From DATKEG01 sp035544515 (GTDB taxonomy: Bacteria > Acidobacteriota > Vicinamibacteria > Fen-336): a stretch of DNA of 5,939 bases. Location of the stretch: positions 1-5,939 of the forward strand of contig DATKEG010000057.1 of assembly GCA_035544515.1 (NCBI GenBank), given 5' to 3'. The translations under genes were made by a program, and so were the position numbers. Position 1 is the stretch's first letter. Each line of letters opens with the position of its first letter. Shown here in pieces: positions 1-5,692 of this stretch. The notes under the pieces were generated by a model, which made no database searches, was not told the origin of the DNA, and was given only the letters and a program-made list of their open reading frames with translations.

Positions 1-1039
1 TCCGCGGATCGCGGATGACCGCGCTCACGCTGGAGAGGTCGCCGTTGCGCCATGCGGCGGGCGCCACCGAGACCGTCTGCGTGCCCGGCCGGTCCAGGAC
101 CGTGCCCTGGTAGTTGGCGAAGAAGAACACCTTGTTCTTGACCAGGGGGCCGCCCAGCGTCCCTCCGAAGATGTGTTGCGTGCGCTCGGGGCGCGGCGCG
201 CTCGACCGGTTGTTGGCCCAGGAGTTCGCGTCCAGGCTGCTGTCCCGGTAGAACTCGAACACGTTGCCGTGGAACGCGTTGGTGCCGGACTTGATGACGT
301 TGTTGATGACCGCTCCGGCCACGTTGCCCACGTCCGCCGAGTAGTTGTTCGTCTCCACGCTGATCTCGGCCAGGGCGTCCGGGCTCGGCTGGTAGGCCAC
401 CAGGTTGTCGATGGATTCGTTCATGTCCACGCCGTCCATCATGTAGTTGTTGGTCTGCTCGCGGTTCCCGTTCACGTAGGGCCGCCCGCCGCCGAAGTTG
501 CGGGTCTGCTGGGAGAACGACCCGGGGTTCGGCGTCACCACGCCCGGCAGCAGCAGCGTGAGCTGGCCGGTGTTGCGGCCGTTGAGGGGCAGCGCCTGGA
601 CAGTGGTGCCGGAGAGCACCTCGCCCACGGTGGCCGACTCGGTCTGCAGGACCGGCGCTTCCGCCGTCACCTCGACCGTGTCCTCCAGCGCGCCGACCTC
701 CAGCTTGAAGTCGATGCGGGCGATCTGCTTCGCCTCGAGCTGGAGGGGACGCGTGGCCGCCGTCTTGAAGCCGGACAGCTCCGCCTTGACCACATAGGTC
801 CCGACGGGGACGGACGTGATGGTGTAGTTGCCGGCGTCGTTCGAGACCGCCGTATAGGGGACGTTGGTCCCCTGGTTCGTGGCCGTGACGGTGACGCCCG
901 GCGCCGCGGCGCCGCTCTGGTCGGTGAGCAGACCGGTGATCGAAGCGGCGCCCGTCTGCGCGAGGGCCGCCGACTGGAATCCGAGCACGATCGCAAGCGC
1001 GAGCCACAGGCCCGTGATGCGGGTACGGGAATTTGACAT
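1..1039 (-). CDS. Oar-like TonB-dependent outer-membrane receptor, N-terminal part (3' end outside window)
   Basis: This is the N-terminal 346 residues of an outer-membrane TonB-dependent receptor. The frame is open to the window edge, so the gene is partial at its 3' end, and most of the beta-barrel is missing. A Sec signal peptide spans about residues 1-27 (hydrophobic run, then ALA before Gln28). Residues about 31-115 form a carboxypeptidase-regulatory-like beta-sandwich (ITGLLTDQSG, DAGNYTI, VPVGTY, LSGFK). The linker VEVTAEAPVLQT leads into a plug domain at about 135-255, with ALPLNGRN (149-156), VNGNREQTNNYMMDG (189-203) and VIKSGTN (248-254). Barrel strands begin with FHGNVFEFYRD. No TonB box is obvious. 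The ATG at 1039-1037 follows AGGAGG at 1055-1050 with a 10-nt spacer. Such receptors import large substrates (glycans, peptides, siderophores) using TonB energy; the substrate here cannot be told. It has its own promoter and a palindromic operator-like site upstream. Confidence 0.95.
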   Translation of the reverse strand, partial: MSNSRTRITGLWLALAIVLGFQSAALAQTGAASITGLLTDQSGAAAPGVTVTATNQGTNVPYTAVSNDAGNYTITSVPVGTYVVKAELSGFKTAATRPLQLEAKQIARIDFKLEVGALEDTVEVTAEAPVLQTESATVGEVLSGTTVQALPLNGRNTGQLTLLLPGVVTPNPGSFSQQTRNFGGGRPYVNGNREQTNNYMMDGVDMNESIDNLVAYQPSPDALAEISVETNNYSADVGNVAGAVINNVIKSGTNAFHGNVFEFYRDSSLDANSWANNRSSAPRPERTQHIFGGTLGGPLVKNKVFFFANYQGTVLDRPGTQTVSVAPAAWRNGDLSSVSAVIRDPR

Positions 1040-1049
1040 ATTCGTAACG

Positions 1050-1055
1050 CCTCCT
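1050..1055 (-). promoter_or_regulatory. Ribosome binding site of the TonB-dependent receptor
   Basis: A perfect AGGAGG on the minus strand lies 10 nt before the ATG at 1039. It fixes the start and excludes the alternative minus-strand frame that begins at 1071. Confidence 0.75.
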
Positions 1056-1082
1056 GGATGCGGCCCGGCACCCTGCGCTCAG

Positions 1083-1094
1083 GAAAGCGCTTTC
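1083..1094. promoter_or_regulatory. LacI-type operator-like palindrome GAAAGCGCTTTC
   Basis: GAAAGCGCTTTC is a perfect 12-bp palindrome with a central CG, flanked by A/T at the next-but-one positions. It has the form recognised by LacI/GalR-family repressors (compare the CcpA cre core TGAAAGCGCTTTCA). It lies 44 bp upstream of the receptor start and about 25-40 bp downstream of the predicted transcription start, where a bound repressor would block the promoter or obstruct elongation. No LacI-family gene lies in the window, so the regulator is unknown. That it is an operator is inference from sequence form and position. Confidence 0.5.
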
Positions 1095-1127
1095 TTGATG
1101 GGAGTCAGGGGACCGCCGCGTGCGGAA

Positions 1128-1155
1128 ATCGTATTCCCTTCGCGGCCAGAGTCAA
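1128..1155 (-). promoter_or_regulatory. Predicted sigma70-type promoter of the TonB-dependent receptor
   Basis: On the minus strand the -35 box TTGACT (1155-1150) and the -10 box TACGAT (1133-1128) are separated by 16 bp. The matches to TTGACA and TATAAT are 5/6 and 4/6, the best promoter-like pair in the window. Transcription would start near 1120 and give a leader of about 80 nt holding the palindrome at 1083-1094 and the ribosome binding site. It sits just past the cupin stop codon, so the receptor need not depend on cupin read-through. Confidence 0.5.
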
Positions 1156-1157
1156 GT

Positions 1158-1175
1158 CGGGCCCGCCCCGGCCCG
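1158..1175 (-). terminator. GC hairpin directly after the cupin stop codon (weak terminator candidate)
   Basis: CGGGCC (1175-1170) and GGCCCG (1163-1158) form a perfect 6-bp inverted repeat around a 6-nt loop, abutting the cupin stop codon. No T-tract follows on the minus strand, so an intrinsic terminator of the usual kind is not shown. It could be a pause or a 3'-end stabilising structure. Confidence 0.3.
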
Positions 1176-1643
1176 TCAGGGCACGTCCACCTTGATGACG
1201 AAGTAGGTGAACTCCTTGCCGGGCGCCACGAGCAGCTGGTGCGGCGTTTTCGCCGGGATATGGACGATGTCGCCCACCGCGAGCGGCCGCCGGGCCCCGT
1301 CCTTGATCGACGGGCCGCGGACCTCTCCCGGAGCCGTCGTCCTGCCGCCCACCACCTCGCCGCCGACGACCAGCGTCGCCTCGCCGCCCTGCACCACGAA
1401 GAGGTCCACCTGGCCCTCGTGCAGCTCGGCCTCGCCGTCCGCCTCCCGGTGCGCGATCATCGTGAGGTGGTTGCCGAACGACGCGAGCTGGTCGACGCCC
1501 AGCTTGCCGGCGTTCATCTTCGGCGCGAGCTTGCGGCCGTAGGCCTCGAGGTCCGACCCCGACCACACCACGAAACCGGCGGGTTCCGCCGCCAGGAGCG
1601 GCACGGCCGTCGCGAGCGCGAGCGCCAGCACCTTCATCGTCAT
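1176..1643 (-). CDS. Exported small cupin-domain protein
   Basis: A 155-aa protein: a signal peptide (about residues 1-19, hydrophobic with an LLAA end) followed by one cupin beta-barrel. Cupin motif 1 is seen around residues 73-87 (ELHEGQVDLFVVQGG) and motif 2 around 124-135 (GDIVHIPAKTPH). Candidate metal ligands are His75, Asp80 and His135. The first His of the usual HxH is Glu73 here, so metal binding may be altered or absent. Single-domain cupins range from enzymes to non-catalytic ligand binders; the sequence does not settle which. The ATG at 1643 follows AAGGAGG (1655-1649) with a 5-nt spacer; a second in-frame ATG at 1637 (11 nt) is possible and hardly changes the protein. It lies upstream of the receptor on the same strand and is divergent from the DUF362 gene. 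The fold is clear, the function unknown. Confidence 0.88.
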   Translation of the reverse strand: MTMKVLALALATAVPLLAAEPAGFVVWSGSDLEAYGRKLAPKMNAGKLGVDQLASFGNHLTMIAHREADGEAELHEGQVDLFVVQGGEATLVVGGEVVGGRTTAPGEVRGPSIKDGARRPLAVGDIVHIPAKTPHQLLVAPGKEFTYFVIKVDVP

Positions 1644-1648
1644 CCCTG

Positions 1649-1655
1649 CCTCCTT
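1649..1655 (-). promoter_or_regulatory. Ribosome binding site of the cupin gene
   Basis: AAGGAGG on the minus strand lies 5 nt before the ATG at 1643 and 11 nt before the in-frame ATG at 1637, so either could be used. The upstream one is preferred by spacing. Confidence 0.65.
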
Positions 1656-1676
1656 GTGGGGTTCGCCGCGCCCATT

Positions 1677-1706
1677 TTGACCTGCCGCGGGCCCAGGAAG
1701 TAGTGT
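1677..1706 (+). promoter_or_regulatory. Candidate promoter of the DUF362 operon
   Basis: TTGACC (1677-1682) and TAGTGT (1701-1706) are separated by 18 bp. The -35 box is a 5/6 match, the -10 box only 3/6. Transcription would begin near 1713, just before the AGGGG ribosome binding site at 1718-1722. The -10 box lies between GGAA (1696-1699) and TTCC (1706-1709), an inverted repeat that could be a protein site. The 85-bp region must also hold the cupin promoter on the other strand, for which I see only a weak CAAAAT box (1679-1674). Confidence 0.35.
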
Positions 1707-1728
1707 TCCGGCAGATCAGGGGTGCTCC

Positions 1729-2868
1729 ATGGACCGTCGATCCTTCGTCCGGCTGCTGGCCGCGGCTCCGCTCGCCCGCCCGGTGGGCGCGGACACGCCG
1801 CCGAAGGCCAGCATCGTGAGCCCCTACGCGGCGGCGGCCGTGCCCGGCATGCCCGGTCCCCACCCGGGCCGCGTGGTGGCCGTCCACTCCGAGCGCTGCG
1901 TGGACACCGCCACCAGCGCCGCGGACGCCGAGGTGGTGCGCGAGATGATGGCGCGCGGGATGCGGCAGCTCACGGGCGCCGCCACCACGGGGGAGGCCTG
2001 GCGCCGGTTCTTCGTGCCGGGCGACGTGGTCGGGATCAAGGTCAACTGCGGCGGACATCCCTGGGTCGTTTCCGATCACGGCCTGGTGGCCGAGACCGTG
2101 CGCCAGCTCATGGCCGTGGGCGTGCCCCCCGAGAACGTCTACATCTACGAGCGCTTCCAGAACCAGATGGACAACGTCGACTACGCGCCGCACGTGCCCG
2201 GGGGCGTGAAGATCGTGGCCGCGGAATCGGCCAACCGGCGCGTGGACAACCGCGGCTACGACCCCGCCACCTACGTGGAGGCCGACCTCTTCGGCGAAGA
2301 GGACACGCGCTCGAACCTGATGCGGCTGGTGTCCGAGACGCTGACCAAGATCGTCAACATCCCGAACGTCAAGGACCACGGCGCCACCGGCGCCACCGGC
2401 TGCCTGAAGAACATCGCCTACGGCAGCTTCTCCAACGTGGCGCGCACGCACCACAACGGGGTCTCGCACACCAGGACGTTCGTGGGCACGCTGGCCTCCG
2501 TGGAGCCGCTGCGCTCCCGGACCGTGCTGCAGATCATGGACGGCCTCCGCGGCGTGTGGCACGCCGGCCCGTTCGCGCGGACGCGGAAGTACGTCTTCTA
2601 CCCGAAGAAGATCCTCTTCGGCACCGACCCCGTGGCCATCGACCGCCTCCTGCTCGACATCATCGACGACAAGCGCAAGGCCATGGGCGCCATCTCCATC
2701 CACGACCGCTCCCCGAAGTACCTGAAGGTGGACGACGGCCGGGCGCGCGACGCGGATCCCAACGTCAACATCATCATCCGCGAGCCCGGGCACGTGGAGT
2801 ACGCGGCGACTCTGGGGCTCGGCATCGCCGACCTCGCCCGGATCAGGGTCGAGGACGTGGAGGTATGA
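1729..2868 (+). CDS. Tat-exported DUF362 domain protein
   Basis: A 379-aa protein of the DUF362 family (function unknown). The N-terminus MDRRSFVRLLAAAPLA carries a twin-arginine motif (RRSFVR) and a short hydrophobic stretch, suggesting folded export by the Tat pathway, often used for cofactor-loaded proteins. Family signatures in order: VGIKVNCGG (101-109), VYIYER (137-142), IPNVKDHGATGATGCLKN (211-228) and FGTDPVAIDRLL (297-308). Only Cys57, Cys107 and Cys225 are present, and there is no CxxCxxCxxxC ferredoxin motif, unlike DUF362 proteins fused to a 4Fe-4S domain. The ATG follows AGGGG at 1718-1722. Its stop overlaps the next start (ATGA), so the two products are probably made together. 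The tandem TGATG in residues 220-224 lies in the conserved core. Family assignment is strong; the reaction is unknown. Confidence 0.93.
   Translation: MDRRSFVRLLAAAPLARPVGADTPPKASIVSPYAAAAVPGMPGPHPGRVVAVHSERCVDTATSAADAEVVREMMARGMRQLTGAATTGEAWRRFFVPGDVVGIKVNCGGHPWVVSDHGLVAETVRQLMAVGVPPENVYIYERFQNQMDNVDYAPHVPGGVKIVAAESANRRVDNRGYDPATYVEADLFGEEDTRSNLMRLVSETLTKIVNIPNVKDHGATGATGCLKNIAYGSFSNVARTHHNGVSHTRTFVGTLASVEPLRSRTVLQIMDGLRGVWHAGPFARTRKYVFYPKKILFGTDPVAIDRLLLDIIDDKRKAMGAISIHDRSPKYLKVDDGRARDADPNVNIIIREPGHVEYAATLGLGIADLARIRVEDVEV
2859..2868 (+). promoter_or_regulatory. ATGA stop/start overlap with a flush Shine-Dalgarno
   Basis: The DUF362 stop TGA (2866-2868) overlaps the next ATG (2865-2867). 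GGAGG (2859-2863) is only 1 nt from the ATG, too close for normal initiation. It may hold a terminating ribosome in place for reinitiation, or serve a rare CTG start at 2871 (7-nt spacer). Confidence 0.55.
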
Positions 2869-3803
2869 GCCTGCTCGCGCTCCTGGCCGCGCTGCCGTGC
2901 CTGTACTGGACGTCGCCGGTGGAGACGGCGGCCGACCTGAAGGGGGCGGGCATCACCCACGTGTGCGTGCCCGTGGCGCGGGCCGAGGCGTGGCTCTCCG
3001 CCGGCTTCGCGGTCGTGCCGCTCGACGAGGCCGAGCTGGCCGCGCGCCGGAAGGCCACCGCCCCGGGCATCCTCGCGCGCGCCGACCGCGTGTCCGCGAC
3101 GCGCAGCCCCTGGATCGACGCGAACGGCTGGCTCTTCCGCCGCGCTCCCGCCGGCCGGTACGAGTACGAGCTGCCCGTGGGCAAGGCCGCGCTCGCGGCC
3201 GCGGAGGCGTTCGCCTACGGGGTGGACGCCGCCTTGGCCGTCGACCCGGGCGACCTGGCGGAGCTGGGCCGCATGCAGGCGTTCCTGGCCGGGCTGCCCG
3301 TGTCGGACCTGCCGGACGTGGCGGACCTGGGCGTGGTGGACGACGGCGGCGCCGTCATGGGGGAGGTGCTGAACCTGCTCACGCGCCGCAACCTCCTTTA
3401 CCGCCTGGTCTCGGCGCCGTCGGCCGCGCTTCCCCTGACCATCCAGGTCGGGCCGAACGGGTATTCGCTGGAGGAAGCCGCCGACCCGAGCGCGTTCGCG
3501 CTGGCGATCCGCCGGAAGCTGACCGACGCGAAGCGCTCGCTGCGCCTGTTCGGGAGCGAGGCGGTGATCGCGCGGCTCACCAGCGACGCCGGCCGCCTCC
3601 GCCTGCACCTCCTCAATTACGGAGGCCGCGAGATCGAGGGCCTGCGCATCCGGTTGCGCGGGACGTACCCGGCCGCGGAGGCGCAGGTGGCCGGCCACGG
3701 GCGCGTCGCGCTGACCGATCACGTGGTCGCGGACGGCGCGACGGAGCTCTCGTTGCCCAGGCTGCCGGTCTACGGTGTCGTGGACTTGACCGCGGGCAAC
3801 TGA
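2865..3803 (+). CDS. Uncharacterised exported protein co-translated with DUF362, possibly glycosidase-like
   Basis: A 312-aa protein I do not recognise as a named family. The N-terminus (MSLLALLAALPCLYW) looks like a signal peptide; Cys12 is preceded by Pro, so this is not a proper lipobox. Residues about 20-85 (ADLKGAGITHVCVP, AGFAVVPL, WIDANGWLF) read like the opening strands of a (beta/alpha)8 barrel. The region 152-181 (ADLGVVDDGG, LLTRRNLLYRLV) and the C-terminal 240-308 (LRLHLLNYGGREIEGLRI ... LPVYGVVDL) resemble the later and terminal beta-sandwich parts of some glycoside hydrolases. At 312 aa it is short for such an enzyme and no catalytic acid pair can be assigned, so a degenerate, binding-only form is possible. 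GGAGG at 2859-2863 lies only 1 nt before the ATG, so translation probably depends on reinitiation after DUF362. The gene is real (consistent frame, fitting overlap); the function is speculation. Confidence 0.8.
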   Translation: MSLLALLAALPCLYWTSPVETAADLKGAGITHVCVPVARAEAWLSAGFAVVPLDEAELAARRKATAPGILARADRVSATRSPWIDANGWLFRRAPAGRYEYELPVGKAALAAAEAFAYGVDAALAVDPGDLAELGRMQAFLAGLPVSDLPDVADLGVVDDGGAVMGEVLNLLTRRNLLYRLVSAPSAALPLTIQVGPNGYSLEEAADPSAFALAIRRKLTDAKRSLRLFGSEAVIARLTSDAGRLRLHLLNYGGREIEGLRIRLRGTYPAAEAQVAGHGRVALTDHVVADGATELSLPRLPVYGVVDLTAGN

Positions 3804-4813
3804 GCGGCGGCCGCGGCGCCGCCGCGCACGTGGATCATCCTCCAGTCGCTCGCCGGGGCGGGTAGGAAGAAGTAGGCCTCGGTGTCCGGCCACCGTTCCA
3901 GCGTGGCGCGTCCCTCGGCCACGCCCTGCACGAAGAGAACGTTGTCCAGCGCGTCGCCCGCCGTCCCGCTGCTGGTCAGGACCGCGACGCCGAGCACGCC
4001 CTGCACCGGACGCGCCGTGCGCGGGTCCATGACGTGCGAGTAGCGGGTGCCGTCCACCTCGAACGATTTCTCGTAGCTCCCCGAGACCGACAGCGCGCGG
4101 TTCCTCAGCGGGACCGTCACCGCCGCCTTCTCCGCGTGCCGGGGGTCCTGGATCTCCACGTCCCAGGCCCGCCGGCCGGGCGGCGCGCCCAGGCCGTAGA
4201 CGGTGCTGCCCCCCGCGCTCACCAGCGCCGCCGGTACGCCGCGCGCGCGGAGGAGTGCCACCACCCGGTCGACCGCGTAGCCCTTCGCGATGCCGCCGAG
4301 GTCCAGCTCCATGCCCGGCCGTTCGAGCCGGATGGTCCTCGAGGCCGTGTCCAGGACGACGTGCCGGTAGCCGATGCGCCGTCTCACCTTCCGCAGCTCG
4401 TCGTCACCCGGCAGCCGTCCTTCGCCCCGGAAGAACCCCCACGTCTTCATGAGCGGCCCGACGGTGATGTCGAAGGCGCCGTCGGATTCCCGGCTGTACC
4501 GCAGCGCCTCGGCGATGAAGTCGAACAGCTCGGGCTCGACGCGCACCGGTTCCTTGTCCGCCTCCCGATTGAGGCGCGAGAGCGGACTGTCGGGCTGGTA
4601 GTGGCTCATCAACCGGTCGATGCGGTCGACCTCGTCGAAGGCCTCCCGCACGATGCCCGGCAACGCGTTCGCGTCGGCCCCGTAGGCGACGATCGCGTAG
4701 GCGGAGCCCATCGACATGCGGCTGGCTTCATGGCGGACGAGCAGCGGGGGCGTCGCGGGCGACCAGCGCGCCAGGCCGACCGCCAGGAGCACCGCCGCCG
4801 CCAGCCGTGTCAC
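3770..4813 (-). CDS. apbE: FAD:protein FMN transferase (ApbE family)
   Basis: A 347-aa extracytoplasmic enzyme that moves FMN from FAD onto Ser/Thr of exported redox proteins, using Mg2+. The N-terminal hydrophobic stretch (about residues 3-15) is a Sec signal or anchor; the protein has no Cys, so unlike many ApbE proteins it is not a lipoprotein. Family motifs in order: MGSAYAIVAYG (35-45), DSPLSRLNR (75-83), DGAFDITVGPLMKTWGF (111-127), LDLGGIAKGYAVDR (170-183), LVSAGGSTVYGLG (197-209), SVSGSYEKSF (242-251), SHVMDPRTARPVQG (259-272) and GDALDNVLF (286-294). The usual D-x3-T metal motif is Asp287...Asn291, and the DPRTG glycine is Ala267. The GTG start at 4813 follows GGGAGGG (4827-4821) with a 7-nt spacer. 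Its last 11 codons and stop overlap the converging 312-aa gene. No FMN_bind target is seen nearby. Confidence 0.95.
   Translation of the reverse strand: MTRLAAAVLLAVGLARWSPATPPLLVRHEASRMSMGSAYAIVAYGADANALPGIVREAFDEVDRIDRLMSHYQPDSPLSRLNREADKEPVRVEPELFDFIAEALRYSRESDGAFDITVGPLMKTWGFFRGEGRLPGDDELRKVRRRIGYRHVVLDTASRTIRLERPGMELDLGGIAKGYAVDRVVALLRARGVPAALVSAGGSTVYGLGAPPGRRAWDVEIQDPRHAEKAAVTVPLRNRALSVSGSYEKSFEVDGTRYSHVMDPRTARPVQGVLGVAVLTSSGTAGDALDNVLFVQGVAEGRATLERWPDTEAYFFLPAPASDWRMIHVRGGAAAAAQLPAVKSTTP
3804..3825 (+). terminator. Strong GC hairpin right after the 312-aa protein's stop codon
   Basis: GCGGCGGC (3804-3811) and GCCGCCGC (3818-3825) form a perfect 8-bp stem with a 6-nt loop, starting at the base after TGA. 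No T-run follows, so it would act as a transcript end stabiliser or an assisted terminator. The same bases encode the polyalanine tail of the ApbE protein on the other strand, so the repeat may partly reflect GCC/GCG codon use. Confidence 0.4.
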
Positions 4814-4820
4814 CCGAGAT

Positions 4821-4827
4821 CCCTCCC
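4821..4827 (-). promoter_or_regulatory. Ribosome binding site supporting the GTG start of apbE
   Basis: GGGAGGG on the minus strand, 7 nt before GTG at 4813, supports this non-ATG start, which also gives a complete signal peptide. A weak -10 box TAGGAT lies at 4840-4835, with no convincing -35 box upstream of it. Confidence 0.55.
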
Positions 4828-4882
4828 CTCGACCATCCTACGCCGCCAGCCGCTCGGGACCGAGTGGGGAGCGCCCGCCCTG

Positions 4883-4891
4883 TGGTACAAC
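4883..4891 (+). promoter_or_regulatory. Candidate extended -10 promoter of the CBM9-like gene
   Basis: TGGTACAAC fits an extended -10 element (TGn followed by a 4/6 match to TATAAT). Transcription would start near 4898 and give a leader of about 16 nt containing AAGGA (4903-4907). No -35 box is convincing, as allowed for extended -10 promoters. Based on sequence form only. Confidence 0.35.
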
Positions 4892-4913
4892 GAGCCAGAC
4901 GAAAGGACACACG

Positions 4914-5630
4914 ATGAACCGGTGCCCGATGCTGATCGTCCTCGCCGGCCTCGCCACGGCCGGGCCCGCGCCGGGAGGTGCCTCGATGGCCGACGACGCG
5001 CGCGTGTTCGTGAGCCGCCGGGCCGCGGCCGACTTCGCGCTCACGGCCGATCCCGGCGCGCCGTCCTGGAAGGGCATCGCGGGCGTCGTCGCCGAGCGCG
5101 ACCGCCAGGGACAGCCGGTGCCCGGCCATCGCACCGAGATCCGCTCGCGCTGGACGCCGGGGAACCTCTATTTCCTCTTCACCTGCCCCTACGAGCAGCT
5201 CAACCTCAAGCCCGAACCGGCCACGGACACGGAGACCGACAAGCTCTGGGAGTGGGACGTGGCCGAGGTCTTCATCGGGACCGACTTCCAGGACATCAAG
5301 CGCTACACGGAGTTCCAGGTCTCGCCCCAGGGCGAGTGGGTGGACCTGCACATCGACCGCGGCACGCAGCCGGCCACTCACGACGTCGCCTGGAACTCGA
5401 GCTTCGAGGTGAAGGCGCGGATCGACGCCGGCGCGCGGGTCTGGTACGGCGAGATGCGCATCCCCATGAAGGCGATCGACGAGCGCCCGGCGCAGGACGG
5501 CCGCGAGATGCGCGTCAACATGTACCGCATCCAGGGCCCCGCGCCGCGCAAGCACGTGAACTGGCAGCCCGTGCGCAACGAGACGTTCCACACGCCGGAG
5601 GCGTTCGGCACGCTGCGCCTGCGGGATTGA
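4914..5630 (+). CDS. Exported CBM9-like (DOMON-fold) carbohydrate-binding protein
   Basis: A 238-aa protein: a signal peptide (about residues 1-26, ending near GGASMA) and a single family 9-like carbohydrate-binding domain. Landmarks: LTADPGAPSWKGI (43-55), LYFLFTCPYEQL (85-96), WEWDVAEVFIG (112-122), YTEFQVSPQGEWVDLHID (131-148), WYGEMRIPMKAI (177-188), VNMYRIQG (201-208) and the aromatic-rich end WQPVRNETFHTPEAFGTLRL (217-236). The Trp/Tyr/His-rich strands suit sugar binding by stacking, but the ligand is unknown. CBM9-type domains are often attached to xylanases; here the domain stands alone, so it may be a periplasmic or surface binding protein. The ATG at 4914 follows AAGGA (4903-4907) with a 6-nt spacer. 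An in-frame upstream ATG at 4716 is rejected, because it would start inside the divergent apbE gene and bury the signal peptide. Confidence 0.92.
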   Translation: MNRCPMLIVLAGLATAGPAPGGASMADDARVFVSRRAAADFALTADPGAPSWKGIAGVVAERDRQGQPVPGHRTEIRSRWTPGNLYFLFTCPYEQLNLKPEPATDTETDKLWEWDVAEVFIGTDFQDIKRYTEFQVSPQGEWVDLHIDRGTQPATHDVAWNSSFEVKARIDAGARVWYGEMRIPMKAIDERPAQDGREMRVNMYRIQGPAPRKHVNWQPVRNETFHTPEAFGTLRLRD

Positions 5631-5666
5631 AGCCCGTCCTCGCCATCAGCGCGGCCCCTTTCGCCT

Positions 5667-5692
5667 CGCTCCTGCCCACGGTGCAGGGAGCG
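5667..5692 (+). terminator. Hairpin downstream of the CBM9-like gene (terminator candidate)
   Basis: CGCTCCTGC (5667-5675) pairs with GCAGGGAGCG (5683-5692), giving 9 base pairs with one bulged G and a 7-nt loop, 36 nt after the stop codon. No T-tract follows. A second small hairpin, GGGCAC (5737-5742) with GTGCCC (5747-5752), lies further on. Either could help end the transcript before the next gene. Confidence 0.35.

Noticed and set aside
173..1036. 287-codon plus-strand frame opposite the TonB-dependent receptor
   Set aside because: It is a Val/Arg/His/Gly-rich complement of the receptor gene with no recognisable domain. The receptor frame explains the region with many family motifs.
2380..2397. 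Tandem 9-bp direct repeat GGCGCCACC x2
   Set aside because: It encodes the Gly-Ala-Thr repeat in the conserved DUF362 core, so coding constraint explains it rather than a mobile or regulatory repeat.
1105..2793. 562-codon minus-strand open frame opposite the cupin/DUF362 region
   Set aside because: Composition is Arg/Gly/His/Val-rich low complexity with no domain, and it lies antisense to the clear DUF362 gene and over the cupin in another frame. This is typical of GC-rich shadow frames.
1722..2864. Plus-strand in-frame extension upstream of the 312-aa protein, giving a 693-aa product
   Set aside because: The added part is an out-of-frame Arg/Gly-rich reading of the DUF362 gene. The signal peptide at 2865 and the ATGA overlap mark the true start.
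2865..2900. Possible lipoprotein signal around Cys12 of the 312-aa protein
   Set aside because: The residue before Cys is Pro (ALPC), which does not fit the lipobox, where Gly, Ala or Ser is expected at that position.
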